From assembly GCF_000350105.1 (NCBI RefSeq), contig NZ_CAIY01000001.1, positions 1-40,866 of the forward strand: 40,866 nucleotides of DNA, written 5' to 3'. Positions 9,416 through 17,608 of this stretch are shown in pieces. A program made the position numbers and the translations under genes. The notes beneath the pieces are model-generated. The model ran no database searches and had not been told where the DNA came from. It saw only the letters and a program-made list of their open reading frames with translations. Each line of letters opens with the position of its first letter. Within the stretch, counting starts at the first letter, position 1. This DNA comes from Richelia intracellularis HH01 (GTDB taxonomy: Bacteria > Cyanobacteriota > Cyanobacteriia > Cyanobacteriales > Nostocaceae).

Positions 9416-10423
9416 TTAATTGGCAAAGTGTTGAAATCCTCGATCACGGCTTATAACGAGGTCGGGGTATTTTTCTGGGAATTGTATATCCTGTAATATG
9501 ATTTTGGAGCCTTCTGTGATTACACCGATGATGGCAGCATTTTTATTTAGTTTTTGCACTAGTTTTTGGGCTGCTTTTGGTGCCATACACAACACTAATT
9601 GAAAATCTTCTCCCCCATAAAAAACATACTCCCAAATTTTATCTTTACTCAACCATTGATGAAATACTGGTGGGAAGGTAATATTATCGATTTCTATTAC
9701 TGCACCTACTCCACTCTGGTGGCAAATTTGTTGGATTGTATCTGCTAAACCATCACTGCTATCCATACCTGCTACAGATAATAGAGATTCTGAATTTAAA
9801 ACTTCCCATAAGTGTTCAATAACATCTAATCTGGGCTTTGGACGCAGGTGAGAATTGATCAAAACCTGTTGGTCATTATAGGAAATACAACTCCCAATCT
9901 CAGGATTTAACAATAATTCTAAACCCCCACGTGAGGCTCCATGCTGTCCAGTAACAATAATTGCATCTCCTACTCTGGCACAATTACGGCGGATAATTCG
10001 TGTTGGGCATACTTGGCCAAAGGCAGTAATAGCAAGGAAAATAACACTCGAACGTACCAAGTCACCACCTACAATAGGAGTATTATACGCTTGTAGGCAA
10101 GCTGTCATTCCCTGATATAAATCATCTACCCAACTTATATCCACATCACCAGGTAGTCCTAAACCAACGGTAATTCCCAAAGGTGAAGCCCCCATAGCTG
10201 CTATATCTGATAAATTGGCTGCTACTCCTCGCCAACCTACATCGAAAGGGCTGGTAGTCATTTTACTGAAGTGAACTTTATCAACTAATACATCAGTTGT
10301 GACAACTAGGGAGCAATCAGGTATAGGGTTTAAAATGGCAGCATCATCCCCTACAGCATCTTTAGGGCAGTACTTGTAGATTAATTGTAATAATTTATGC
10401 TCACCAATATCTGATATTTTCAT
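9416..10423 (-). CDS. thiL: thiamine-monophosphate kinase ThiL
   Basis: ThiL phosphorylates thiamine monophosphate to the active cofactor thiamine diphosphate, using ATP, in the cytosol. The 335-residue protein belongs to the AIR synthase/PurM-like fold. Near the N-terminus is the metal-binding AVGDDAAIL. TTDVLVDKVHF follows, then GWRGVAANLSDIAAMGA, then GGDLVRS, and later SVAGMDSSDGLADT and a GGEDFQLVL motif, all typical of ThiL in the expected order. The ATG start gives the standard N-terminus. The thiamine diphosphate it makes is needed by the PdhA enzyme encoded in this window, but the two genes are not adjacent. Its 3' end faces the gap2 3' end. Confidence 0.94.
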   Translation of the reverse strand: MKISDIGEHKLLQLIYKYCPKDAVGDDAAILNPIPDCSLVVTTDVLVDKVHFSKMTTSPFDVGWRGVAANLSDIAAMGASPLGITVGLGLPGDVDISWVDDLYQGMTACLQAYNTPIVGGDLVRSSVIFLAITAFGQVCPTRIIRRNCARVGDAIIVTGQHGASRGGLELLLNPEIGSCISYNDQQVLINSHLRPKPRLDVIEHLWEVLNSESLLSVAGMDSSDGLADTIQQICHQSGVGAVIEIDNITFPPVFHQWLSKDKIWEYVFYGGEDFQLVLCMAPKAAQKLVQKLNKNAAIIGVITEGSKIILQDIQFPEKYPDLVISRDRGFQHFAN

Positions 10424-10801
10424 TCTAGATTGAGGGTTTAGTTATGCCAATATAGAAATAACTCAACAAAATTGACCTTGGGAATTAGGGTGAAAACACG
10501 ACAATTTTATTGAGATTCATTTAAGAGTAACTTACCTATTAGCCCTTTCAATTATGACTTAACTGATAAATAAAGCCTACTGAAGTAGGCTCAAAAAATA
10601 GGGTTTATTTGTTCATGTGTAAATAAATTTGTTTAATGGGTAAAGATATCAATTTCTTGATGTTGGTACTCGTACTTCCCTGCATCCTTAATTAATGCTT
10701 AAAAGTTTAGGCTAACAAGAATACATCAAAGATCAAATTTAGCTTCATTTAACAAACTGAACCTAAACCAATGAATCAATTATCGTACATATATACTAAT
10801 A
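10424..10801. other. non-coding gap between cyclophilin gene and thiL
   Basis: The 378-bp gap has no gene. It contains a strong hairpin at 10574-10591 (listed separately) and otherwise AT-rich sequence that should include the thiL promoter. Confidence 0.55.
10574..10591 (-). terminator. hairpin terminator after cyclophilin gene
   Basis: AGCCTAC (10574-10580) and GTAGGCT (10585-10591) form a perfect 7-bp GC-containing stem with a TGAA loop. On the minus strand it is followed by TTTATTTATC, so it could end the leftward cyclophilin transcript, 210 bp after its stop. On the plus strand it is followed by CAAAAAA, so it acts in one direction only. Confidence 0.5.
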
Positions 10802-11995
10802 CTAAGCTGCCTTTGGTTGTATGAGCTTTTCACCACCACTAATAACCTTCGCGGCCATAATTTTATCACCAGCTCTAATTTTACCCAACACCTCCTTTCC
10901 TTGAGTTACATAACCGAATACAGAGTACTGCCCATCTAAAATATTACGGCCAGCAGGGGTTAGCTCTGAATCAAACAACAAGAAGAAAAATTGTGAGGAG
11001 GCATTATTCACATCTACCTCTGCATGAGCCATAGCAACTGTGCCATAAGCTGAGAAGGGTAGTTGCGGTAATTTAGTATAAAGGCCAGCTTGTTCAAAAG
11101 TATTGCCATACAACGGTTTATTATCCCCATCCACCAAAATTTCTAAAGGAATGAAACGGTACTGTTTAGTTTTGGTGTCTACAAACCCAAATTCCTCTCC
11201 TGGAGGATCGCCAGTTTGCACAACATATGATTCTTCAGCACGAGTAAACTCTAAACCATCATAAAAACCACGTTGCACTAAATCAACAAAGTTACCAGCT
11301 GTAATGGGTGCACTATAACCATCTACTACCATGGTAATATCACCCTTAATTGTTTCAATTTCAATAGTAGCACGGCCTTTTAGTTGAGGGAGATTACTAT
11401 ATTTCTCTGGTACTTCAAAGGGGAAATCTTGAATCATTAACTCTTCCAACTTACCTACAAGATAAAGCAGTTGAGAACGTTCTTGTAATATTTTATCTTT
11501 ATTTTTCGTTGGGATGAATTTTTGTAAGTTAACGACTCCATCTTTCAATTCTTTAATTAAATCCTCCGCCTGGATATTATATATCTGAGGTATATCTCTA
11601 ATAATTTCATTTGGCTTATCCAATATATTTAATGCTTTGCTTATATCTTTAGATATGGCATTCCAACGGCGATTGGCTCTTATTTGGTTGGATATATCTT
11701 CCAAATGGATTTGTAAATTTCGTATAGCCTGGTTATTAATTGGCAGAGCATAACGTAACAAAGCCTTTCCATCAGTAATTGCGTTTCCAGCTGGTAATCC
11801 AGCATAACTAGGGTTTGTCCATCCTACTGCACCCACACCTAAAAATATTATGAATAGTAGTACAATTTTCAACTTTACTACTTTAGTTCCGCTCAAAAAT
11901 AATACCGGACGAAACCAACATATTAATATATCTCTAAGAAGAGATGTATTAATATTATGTAACCTGTATAACCAGAATTTTAATGATTTGAACAT
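10802..11995 (-). CDS. lumenal cyclophilin-type peptidyl-prolyl isomerase (CYP38/TLP40-like)
   Basis: The protein has an N-terminal hydrophobic export segment (KIVLLFIIFLGVGAVGW) followed by an AYA-type cleavage region (PSYAG), so it should act outside the cytoplasm, in the periplasm or thylakoid lumen. A helical region of about 150 residues follows, then a C-terminal cyclophilin domain that starts near ITMVVDGYSAPITAGNFVDLV and includes FTRAEESYVVQTGDP, AMAHAEVDVNNASSQFFFL and GQYSVFGYVTQG. This helical-plus-cyclophilin architecture matches plant CYP38/TLP40 and its cyanobacterial homologues, which assist photosystem II assembly. The catalytic Arg of active cyclophilins appears to be FTR here, so isomerase activity is possible but not certain. 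I prefer the second ATG (11995). The first, at 12016, adds seven residues. Confidence 0.87.
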   Translation of the reverse strand: MFKSLKFWLYRLHNINTSLLRDILICWFRPVLFLSGTKVVKLKIVLLFIIFLGVGAVGWTNPSYAGLPAGNAITDGKALLRYALPINNQAIRNLQIHLEDISNQIRANRRWNAISKDISKALNILDKPNEIIRDIPQIYNIQAEDLIKELKDGVVNLQKFIPTKNKDKILQERSQLLYLVGKLEELMIQDFPFEVPEKYSNLPQLKGRATIEIETIKGDITMVVDGYSAPITAGNFVDLVQRGFYDGLEFTRAEESYVVQTGDPPGEEFGFVDTKTKQYRFIPLEILVDGDNKPLYGNTFEQAGLYTKLPQLPFSAYGTVAMAHAEVDVNNASSQFFFLLFDSELTPAGRNILDGQYSVFGYVTQGKEVLGKIRAGDKIMAAKVISGGEKLIQPKAA

Positions 11996-12016
11996 AAGAT
12001 AGCTCAAATAAAGCAT

Positions 12017-12452
12017 CAGATTTTATCTAGGTGAATCCATCAATAATCTTCCCATAGTATTAGCAGTATTATCACTTAGACATATAAATTGAAAATAGGG
12101 AATACCATTTGTCGTTTATCACAGTTTAGTATTTTATACAGTAGAAATAAAATTCAAAACCTTCTGTTTACTTAAAATATATATCAACAGGTAGAAACTA
12201 TTACATTGTTTATTGCTATTCTCATAAAGACTTCTAAGAGATTTGGCTTATAAATTTAAATTGGTTAGGGTTTATTTATATTGAATAATATGAACTTTAG
12301 TATGGCATCATAGACTTTCAATGAATTTTGATATTCACAGTGTGTTAATTGGGCAATAGCATACCAAAAAACATAAAGAGAAATGCAAAGATACAGTGTT
12401 ACGGTACCTTTACATTTCTGGGAACTTTTTAATGTTTAAGATTAGTTAGGAC
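12017..12452. other. non-coding gap before cyclophilin gene
   Basis: This 436-bp AT-rich gap lies between the cyclophilin gene start and the aldolase gene end. I see no gene and no strong hairpin. It must hold the cyclophilin promoter and the aldolase transcript end. Confidence 0.5.
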
Positions 12453-13532
12453 TTAGGCTTTTATTACTTGTTTGGTAACAGCATCGAGTTCGCCTCTGGC
12501 ATACTTAATGGCAAACATATCAACAGATACTTGTTTGATCTTGCTGGCATTACCAGCAGTATCAAATTGCTGGTAGCGATCAGTACAAACCTTTTGCATA
12601 TATTTAATAGAAGGTTTGAGAAAATGACGGGGATCAAATTCTTTGGAATTTGATGCTAAAGCTTCTCGTACGGCTGCAGTAATAGCTAAGCGGTTATCAG
12701 TATCTATATTTACTTTACGTACACCACTCTTAATACCCTTTTGAATTTCTTCTACGGGCACACCGTATGTTTCAGGGATAGTACCACCATACTGGTTTAT
12801 CAAAGCAATTAAATCCTCAGGTACAGAGGAGGAACCATGCATTACTAAGTGAGTATTGGGTAAACGACGATGAATTTCTTCAATACGGCTGATTGCCAGA
12901 ATTTCTCCAGTAGGCTTGCGGGTAAATTTATAAGCACCATGGCTAGTACCAATAGCTACAGCTAATGCATCTACTTGGGTTTGCTGTACAAAATCAACAG
13001 CTTGATCAGGATTGGTTAATAGTTGTTCCTTATCTAATTTACCTTCAAAACCATGACCATCCTCTTTATCACCCATCCCAGTTTCTAGAGACCCCAAACA
13101 CCCTAGTTCTCCTTCAACGCTGACACCTAGTGAGTGAGCCACTTTCACTACTTCACGAGTAACATTAACATTGTAATCATAGCTGCCAGGAGTTTTTGCA
13201 TCAGCCTCTAAGGAACCATCCATCATTACGCTAGTAAAGCCATTCTTTATTGCTGAATAACAAGTTGCTGGCTCATTACCATGATCTTGGTGCATAGCAA
13301 TGGGGAGATGAGGATAAGTTTCTACCGCCGCTAAAATCAAGTGTCGTAGGAAGTTTTCCCCGGCATACTTACGAGCACCACGAGAAGCCTGTAAGATTAT
13401 GGGGCTGTCTGTGTCACTAGCAGCCTGCATAATTGCTTGTATCTGCTCCATATTATTCACGTTGAAGGCTGGAATACCATAATCATTCTCAGCAGCGTGA
13501 TCCAAAAGCAGTCGCATTGGTATGAGCCCCAT
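12453..13532 (-). CDS. fba: class II fructose-bisphosphate aldolase
   Basis: This zinc enzyme cleaves or makes fructose-1,6-bisphosphate and sedoheptulose-1,7-bisphosphate, serving the Calvin cycle and glycolysis in the cytosol. At 359 residues it is the larger, Calvin-cycle class II subtype. The Zn-binding and catalytic motif HQDHG is at 81-85 (H81, D83, H84). [26 protein letters not shown] and [10 protein letters not shown] follow, giving the remaining zinc and phosphate ligands. The start is well fixed: a perfect AGGAGG sits 7 bp before the ATG. A small dyad (13571-13587) lies just upstream. The gene is solitary, and no gene lies directly downstream in its direction. Confidence 0.95.
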   Translation of the reverse strand: MGLIPMRLLLDHAAENDYGIPAFNVNNMEQIQAIMQAASDTDSPIILQASRGARKYAGENFLRHLILAAVETYPHLPIAMHQDHGNEPATCYSAIKNGFTSVMMDGSLEADAKTPGSYDYNVNVTREVVKVAHSLGVSVEGELGCLGSLETGMGDKEDGHGFEGKLDKEQLLTNPDQAVDFVQQTQVDALAVAIGTSHGAYKFTRKPTGEILAISRIEEIHRRLPNTHLVMHGSSSVPEDLIALINQYGGTIPETYGVPVEEIQKGIKSGVRKVNIDTDNRLAITAAVREALASNSKEFDPRHFLKPSIKYMQKVCTDRYQQFDTAGNASKIKQVSVDMFAIKYARGELDAVTKQVIKA

Positions 13533-13539
13533 AAATAAT

Positions 13540-13545
13540 CCTCCT
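13540..13545 (-). promoter_or_regulatory. strong Shine-Dalgarno of fba
   Basis: A complete AGGAGG on the minus strand, 7 bp before the ATG at 13532. Such perfect sites are rare in this window and it decides the start. It fits a highly translated metabolic gene. Confidence 0.8.
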
Positions 13546-13570
13546 AAGTTTTGTCATATGTATTATCTGG

Positions 13571-13587
13571 TTGTCTTCCTAAGACAA
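13571..13587. promoter_or_regulatory. dyad upstream of fba
   Basis: TTGTCTT-CCT-AAGACAA is a perfect 7-bp dyad with a 3-nt centre, about 40 bp upstream of the fba ATG. A half-like copy, TTGTCTTC, recurs about 33 bp further upstream near 13606. It could be an operator or a leader hairpin. Function is inference. Confidence 0.45.
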
Positions 13588-13904
13588 ACGTAAATAATCG
13601 TTATGCTTGTCTTCAGATGATTTTCAACTCATCAGAAATTATAACTATTCATGTGTATTTATGGTCGATAAGTTTGCTCTAAGTACCATTGAATGCAAAG
13701 GGTTTTCTGCAAATAGTATAGGACTGATTAACTTATGTAGCAATGGATTTATCAGTTGGAAAGTCATTGTTTAACCGGATAACTCGTAACTGCCAACGGC
13801 AAAATGTCTTTACTTTCTACTTCTAAATTCTTACCTAGCAATCATTTTCAACTTTGATACTATTGAAGCTTCTAACTATGCATATTATAAAAATAGTAGA
13901 TTTA

Positions 13905-13976
13905 TGGGTCGCCTGGGATTCGAACCCAGAACTAATCGGTTAAAAGCCGAGTACTCTACCGTTGAGTTAGCGACCC
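13905..13976 (-). tRNA. tRNA-Lys (anticodon UUU)
   Basis: The minus strand folds into a 72-nt cloverleaf. The acceptor stem is GGGTCGC with GCGACCC, and the discriminator base is A at 13905. The D arm contains AACTCAACGGTAGAGT, the anticodon stem CTCGG/CCGAT encloses the 7-nt loop CTTTTAA with anticodon TTT, and the T arm has CTGGGTTCGAATCCCAG. CCA is not encoded, so it must be added afterwards by the nucleotidyltransferase. No other tRNA is nearby. Confidence 0.96.
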
Positions 13977-14034
13977 ACCATGTCGTTATGTCCCCACTAT
14001 TGTAACACTACTTCCTTGAGTTTTGTAAATAGGT

Positions 14035-14892
14035 TCAGAAAAAATTTGCAGTGAGCTTAATATTACTTTTGCAACTTGTTCCTGGTTCTAAAATTGTTAG
14101 TTTTTCCCCTGTATTTATGGCATTACGGGGAGCTGTCCAAGGCTCAAGACAGTAATAATATTTATTTTTAACTGTCCAAAAGACTAGAGTAGAGAAAATA
14201 TAACTACTATCTAAGGTTAATTTAAATTTACGATCATAATCTGTTGTTGTGATAGAGTGGCTACTAATATCCTTAAATACAAAATCAATTTCAGACATAT
14301 CAAAGTCAAATACGCCATTAAAAGGAAGAGTTTCCTTGGTAATTTGATTTTGATATGTCTGAGCGGGAATATCTAGTTCTAGTCGACTTTTATTGGTAAT
14401 CAGAAAATATGGGTGAAATCCTGCTGAGAATGGCATTGGCTCATAACCAAGGTTTTTATATTCCTGATGAATTTCCAGTACATTTTGCTGAATCTTATAC
14501 GTGAAAACTAATTGGAAATCAAAAGGATAAATAGCCTTAGTATGATGATTACTAGAAAGTGATAGGGTCGGCCACTCTGTTGATAGGTCTATTTCCCAAG
14601 GTAAATCACGAGCAAAACCATGCTGTTTAAGGATATATTGATTCCCTTTATAAGTATAAATGTTGTTAGGCAAATTGCCACAGATGGGAAATAGTATGGG
14701 AATTCCCCCTCTAATACTCAATGCTGGATTGGCAAAACGTTCTTCATCTAAGTAAAGTATTTCCCTGCCTTGTACCTGCCAACCTGTTATGATGGCACCT
14801 CTTTCAGGGACTACTTCTATTTGAGAATTACTCATTTCGTCCGCAATGGTATAAATTTTGTATTGTTTTTCAGCAATAGAAATAGAAACCAT
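14035..14892 (-). CDS. aldose 1-epimerase (galactose mutarotase-like)
   Basis: The 285-residue cytosolic protein belongs to the galactose mutarotase-like beta-sandwich family, which interconverts the alpha and beta anomers of hexoses or hexose phosphates. Family signatures are RGGIPILFPICGNLP near residue 62, QHGFARDLPW (first active-site His), SAGFHPYF (second His) and the C-terminal EPWTAPRNAINTGEKL with the downstream Glu of the catalytic site. It resembles the cyanobacterial Slr1438-type subgroup. The ATG start is standard and the reading frame is intact. It lies just downstream of pdhA in direction but more than 800 bp away, so co-transcription is unlikely. The exact sugar substrate is unknown. 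Confidence 0.88.
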   Translation of the reverse strand: MVSISIAEKQYKIYTIADEMSNSQIEVVPERGAIITGWQVQGREILYLDEERFANPALSIRGGIPILFPICGNLPNNIYTYKGNQYILKQHGFARDLPWEIDLSTEWPTLSLSSNHHTKAIYPFDFQLVFTYKIQQNVLEIHQEYKNLGYEPMPFSAGFHPYFLITNKSRLELDIPAQTYQNQITKETLPFNGVFDFDMSEIDFVFKDISSHSITTTDYDRKFKLTLDSSYIFSTLVFWTVKNKYYYCLEPWTAPRNAINTGEKLTILEPGTSCKSNIKLTANFF

Positions 14893-15712
14893 AGTACTTA
14901 GAGTATTTTAAAATAACACAATACATTGCATGAAGGCCCCCCAGGCAACTATTACGAAATAAATAGTAAACTTATGAGAGACATGATGAAAGCTTAACCT
15001 AAACAATGCAAATATGAATGTGTATCATCATTAATTTGTCAATGCTTCTGATTCCAGAACCCAGTTTGTGTGAGTAAAAAGCTAATTAGGCAGCCAGTTA
15101 TTATTGAAATCTCTCATAATTCTGCTATAAGGAACATGGAAATTCTCTGTAACAACTTTGCTCATAATCTTCATTTGCTTAGATAGCGGCTGTTGCAGAA
15201 AATTTCTGTGTAATTGGCAATAACTGTTTATACTCTAGGAATCCAATGTGGTTATAATAAGGCAGGAACAAGCCAAGGAATTAACACCACAAAAACTAAC
15301 TTAGGTAGCAAGGCATGATTGCTAGCCTATTAGATCTTGGTATAACCCATTTTGGAGTATGAATTATTTTATTATCTAAAATACTTACATACTAATATGT
15401 CATTTAGATGAAGATGAGATAATTAACATGAGTTATTACCTTTAGGGAATCTTCAAATACTACTTTTGGCTATAATTTTGGGTCTGTCCTTATATTTTAC
15501 CAAGATGACCAGTAGAATCTTTAATGTTAAAGCCCTAGAAGTCTGTTTTATTAGGTTCCGTCTGTACTATAGTAATTTGAGATAGTACATTTACTGGGAA
15601 ATATTAACATTCTCCAACTCGAAAGCAAGGTAAATGTATACGAGGCTAGGTCTTAAATTAGCATAAATATACTTGTTGTTCATCAAAATTAATAACTCCT
15701 TGTGTCTCCTTA
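14893..15712. other. 820-bp non-coding region before pdhA 3' end
   Basis: No intact gene is seen. On the plus strand one frame is open from 15427 to 15585 (about 52 codons, hydrophobic start, no early start codon). It may be a relic or chance and is described in the findings. There is no clear terminator after pdhA. Confidence 0.45.
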
Positions 15713-16741
15713 CTAAGCAAATACAAAACGATATAAATCTTGTGCATCTGGCTCGGGACTGCTTTCAGCAAATTCAACTGCTTCTTCAATTAACTCTTGA
15801 ATTTGAATATCAATAGCCTTCAGTTCTTCTTGGGTGGCTAGACCTATCTCAGTGACATAAGCTGCAAACTTCTTAATTGGATCACGTAATAGCCACTCTT
15901 CCTTTTCCGATTTACTCCGCAACTCATCAGGATCTGCAAGTGAGTGCCCTCGAAAACGGTACGTTAAAGCCTCAATTAAAGTGGGTCCATCCCCTGCACG
16001 AGCACGCGCAACTGCCTCCTGGGCAACAGCACGAACAGCTATCACATCCATTCCATCTACTTCTACACCCGTCATGTTAAACATGGTGGCTTTTTTATAA
16101 ATTTCAGGGTTAGAAGTTGCCCTTTCATGAGACATACCAATTGCCCATTTATTATTCTCCACCACAAAAATAATTGGTAACTTCCATAAAGCAGCCATAT
16201 TTAATGTTTCAAAGAATTGACCATTATTGCAAGCTCCATCCCCAAAAAATGCTGCAGTAACTTGGTCTGCACTTTTATCACCCAACACTTCCCGCCGATA
16301 CTTGGACTGAAAGGCGGCACCGGCAGCTACTGGAATACCCTCAGCAACGAAGGCATAACCACCTAAGAGACGATGTTCTGATGAGAACATATGCATAGAA
16401 CCACCCCGGCCCTTACTACAGCCTGTAATCTTACCAAATAATTCAGACATGACCTCCTTAGGGGGGACACCTGCACTTAAGGCATGAACATGGTCACGGT
16501 ATGTACTACATACATAATCACTTCCTGGCTGCATCGCCCCCCGGATGATACCACTGGAAACAGCTTCTTGCCCATTGTACAAGTGAACAAACCCAAACAT
16601 TTTTCCCCGATAATACATCTCGGCGCACTTGTCCTCAAATGTACGTCCTAAAACCATATCTCGATATAATTCAATGGCTTCAGATTTAGTCATTTGCGTG
16701 TTGGAAGCGTCAAATTTAGGGGGTATGCGTTCTCTAACCAT
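15713..16741 (-). CDS. pdhA: pyruvate dehydrogenase E1 component, alpha subunit
   Basis: This subunit of the pyruvate dehydrogenase complex binds thiamine diphosphate and, with the beta subunit, decarboxylates pyruvate to feed acetyl-CoA synthesis. It is 342 residues, normal for cyanobacteria. The ThDP motif starts at GDGACNNG (167-174) and ends at VENN (194-197). The substrate channel region [10 protein letters not shown] is at 55-64, and the loop [13 protein letters not shown], which is phosphorylated in some homologues, is at about 267-279. The reading frame has no damage. An AGAAGGGA purine tract about 15 bp before the ATG supports the start. The beta subunit gene is not in the window, as is common in cyanobacteria where pdhA and pdhB are apart. 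Confidence 0.95.
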   Translation of the reverse strand: MVRERIPPKFDASNTQMTKSEAIELYRDMVLGRTFEDKCAEMYYRGKMFGFVHLYNGQEAVSSGIIRGAMQPGSDYVCSTYRDHVHALSAGVPPKEVMSELFGKITGCSKGRGGSMHMFSSEHRLLGGYAFVAEGIPVAAGAAFQSKYRREVLGDKSADQVTAAFFGDGACNNGQFFETLNMAALWKLPIIFVVENNKWAIGMSHERATSNPEIYKKATMFNMTGVEVDGMDVIAVRAVAQEAVARARAGDGPTLIEALTYRFRGHSLADPDELRSKSEKEEWLLRDPIKKFAAYVTEIGLATQEELKAIDIQIQELIEEAVEFAESSPEPDAQDLYRFVFA

Positions 16742-17608
16742 TGATTTTGTATATCCCTTCTGTAAAATTTAATAAGTACTATTCTAAGGTATGACTTTAC
16801 CCCTTCGGCAAGTTAATTTTCTTGCTGAGGACAGTCAAAAATTTATTAGTTGAGACCTATACAGGCTAACACTAGTAGCTTGAGATTGGTTTTGGGTCTA
16901 TTCTAGTCCCTGCCAGGACTGGTTGATTTTACCTGATTATGCCTAATTTTTAGTGTGTAAGCCCTTATATGTTTTTTCAACAAAAACCCTGTAGGCATTC
17001 ACTGCGTTGGATCCTGAAACCCTATAATTTAAGAATGGTGAGACAAGCACCATTCTGCTCTTTAAAGCTAGCAGTTTGCCATCAATTATTTCTGCATAGT
17101 TACTAACATTTTCATTCGCCACTGAGAAATTCAGTATATTCCACTATAAAATTGCAATTGCTAGTTCTTCATGGTATTATGTTAATCGCTTCCTGAAAGT
17201 GAACATATCAAGTGAAAGTCATAGCATATATCTTGTTATGTAATGAATTAACACCCATTGTAATGAAACAATCAAAAACCTACAATATTTCAGAATTCTA
17301 TAATTACAGATTGGGCGTAGTTGCTGACTGAAGAAACTTGCTGGTCAGTTTTTGTACCTGTAGAATCAAAACTCGGGCTAATGCTATTTTGTTTCTATTA
17401 ATTTATCTGCAACGAGTAGAAGCTCCCAATGAAACACATTTATTACTGGCAAAATAAATGACATAAATCATTGACCATACAAGAGAACAACACTTAATGT
17501 TTAACATAGAATCCATCAGGTTGTTATTACAACAGCTTAGTCAGGTAAACTTGCCGGTAGAGACTATAGCAATTTTTAACATGCTTGGAATGCTATAGAT
17601 GAGTTGTT
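16742..17608. other. divergent non-coding region pdhA/ftn2
   Basis: This 867-bp region separates pdhA (-) and ftn2 (+). It contains an imperfect hairpin (CTTCGGCAAG with CTTGCTGAGG, near 16803-16830) in the pdhA leader, an open minus-strand frame at 16943-17122, and a terminator-like hairpin on the plus strand at 17324-17353. The last two are discussed in the findings. No proven gene is present. Confidence 0.45.
17324..17353 (+). terminator. orphan terminator-like hairpin before ftn2
   Basis: CTGAC (17324-17328) pairs with GTCAG (17344-17348) around an inner AAG-AAA-CTT stem (17331-17339), and five T follow. This has the shape of an intrinsic terminator on the plus strand, but no plus-strand gene lies upstream. 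It may end a small RNA or act as an attenuator in the ftn2 leader, 256 bp before its ATG. Confidence 0.4.
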
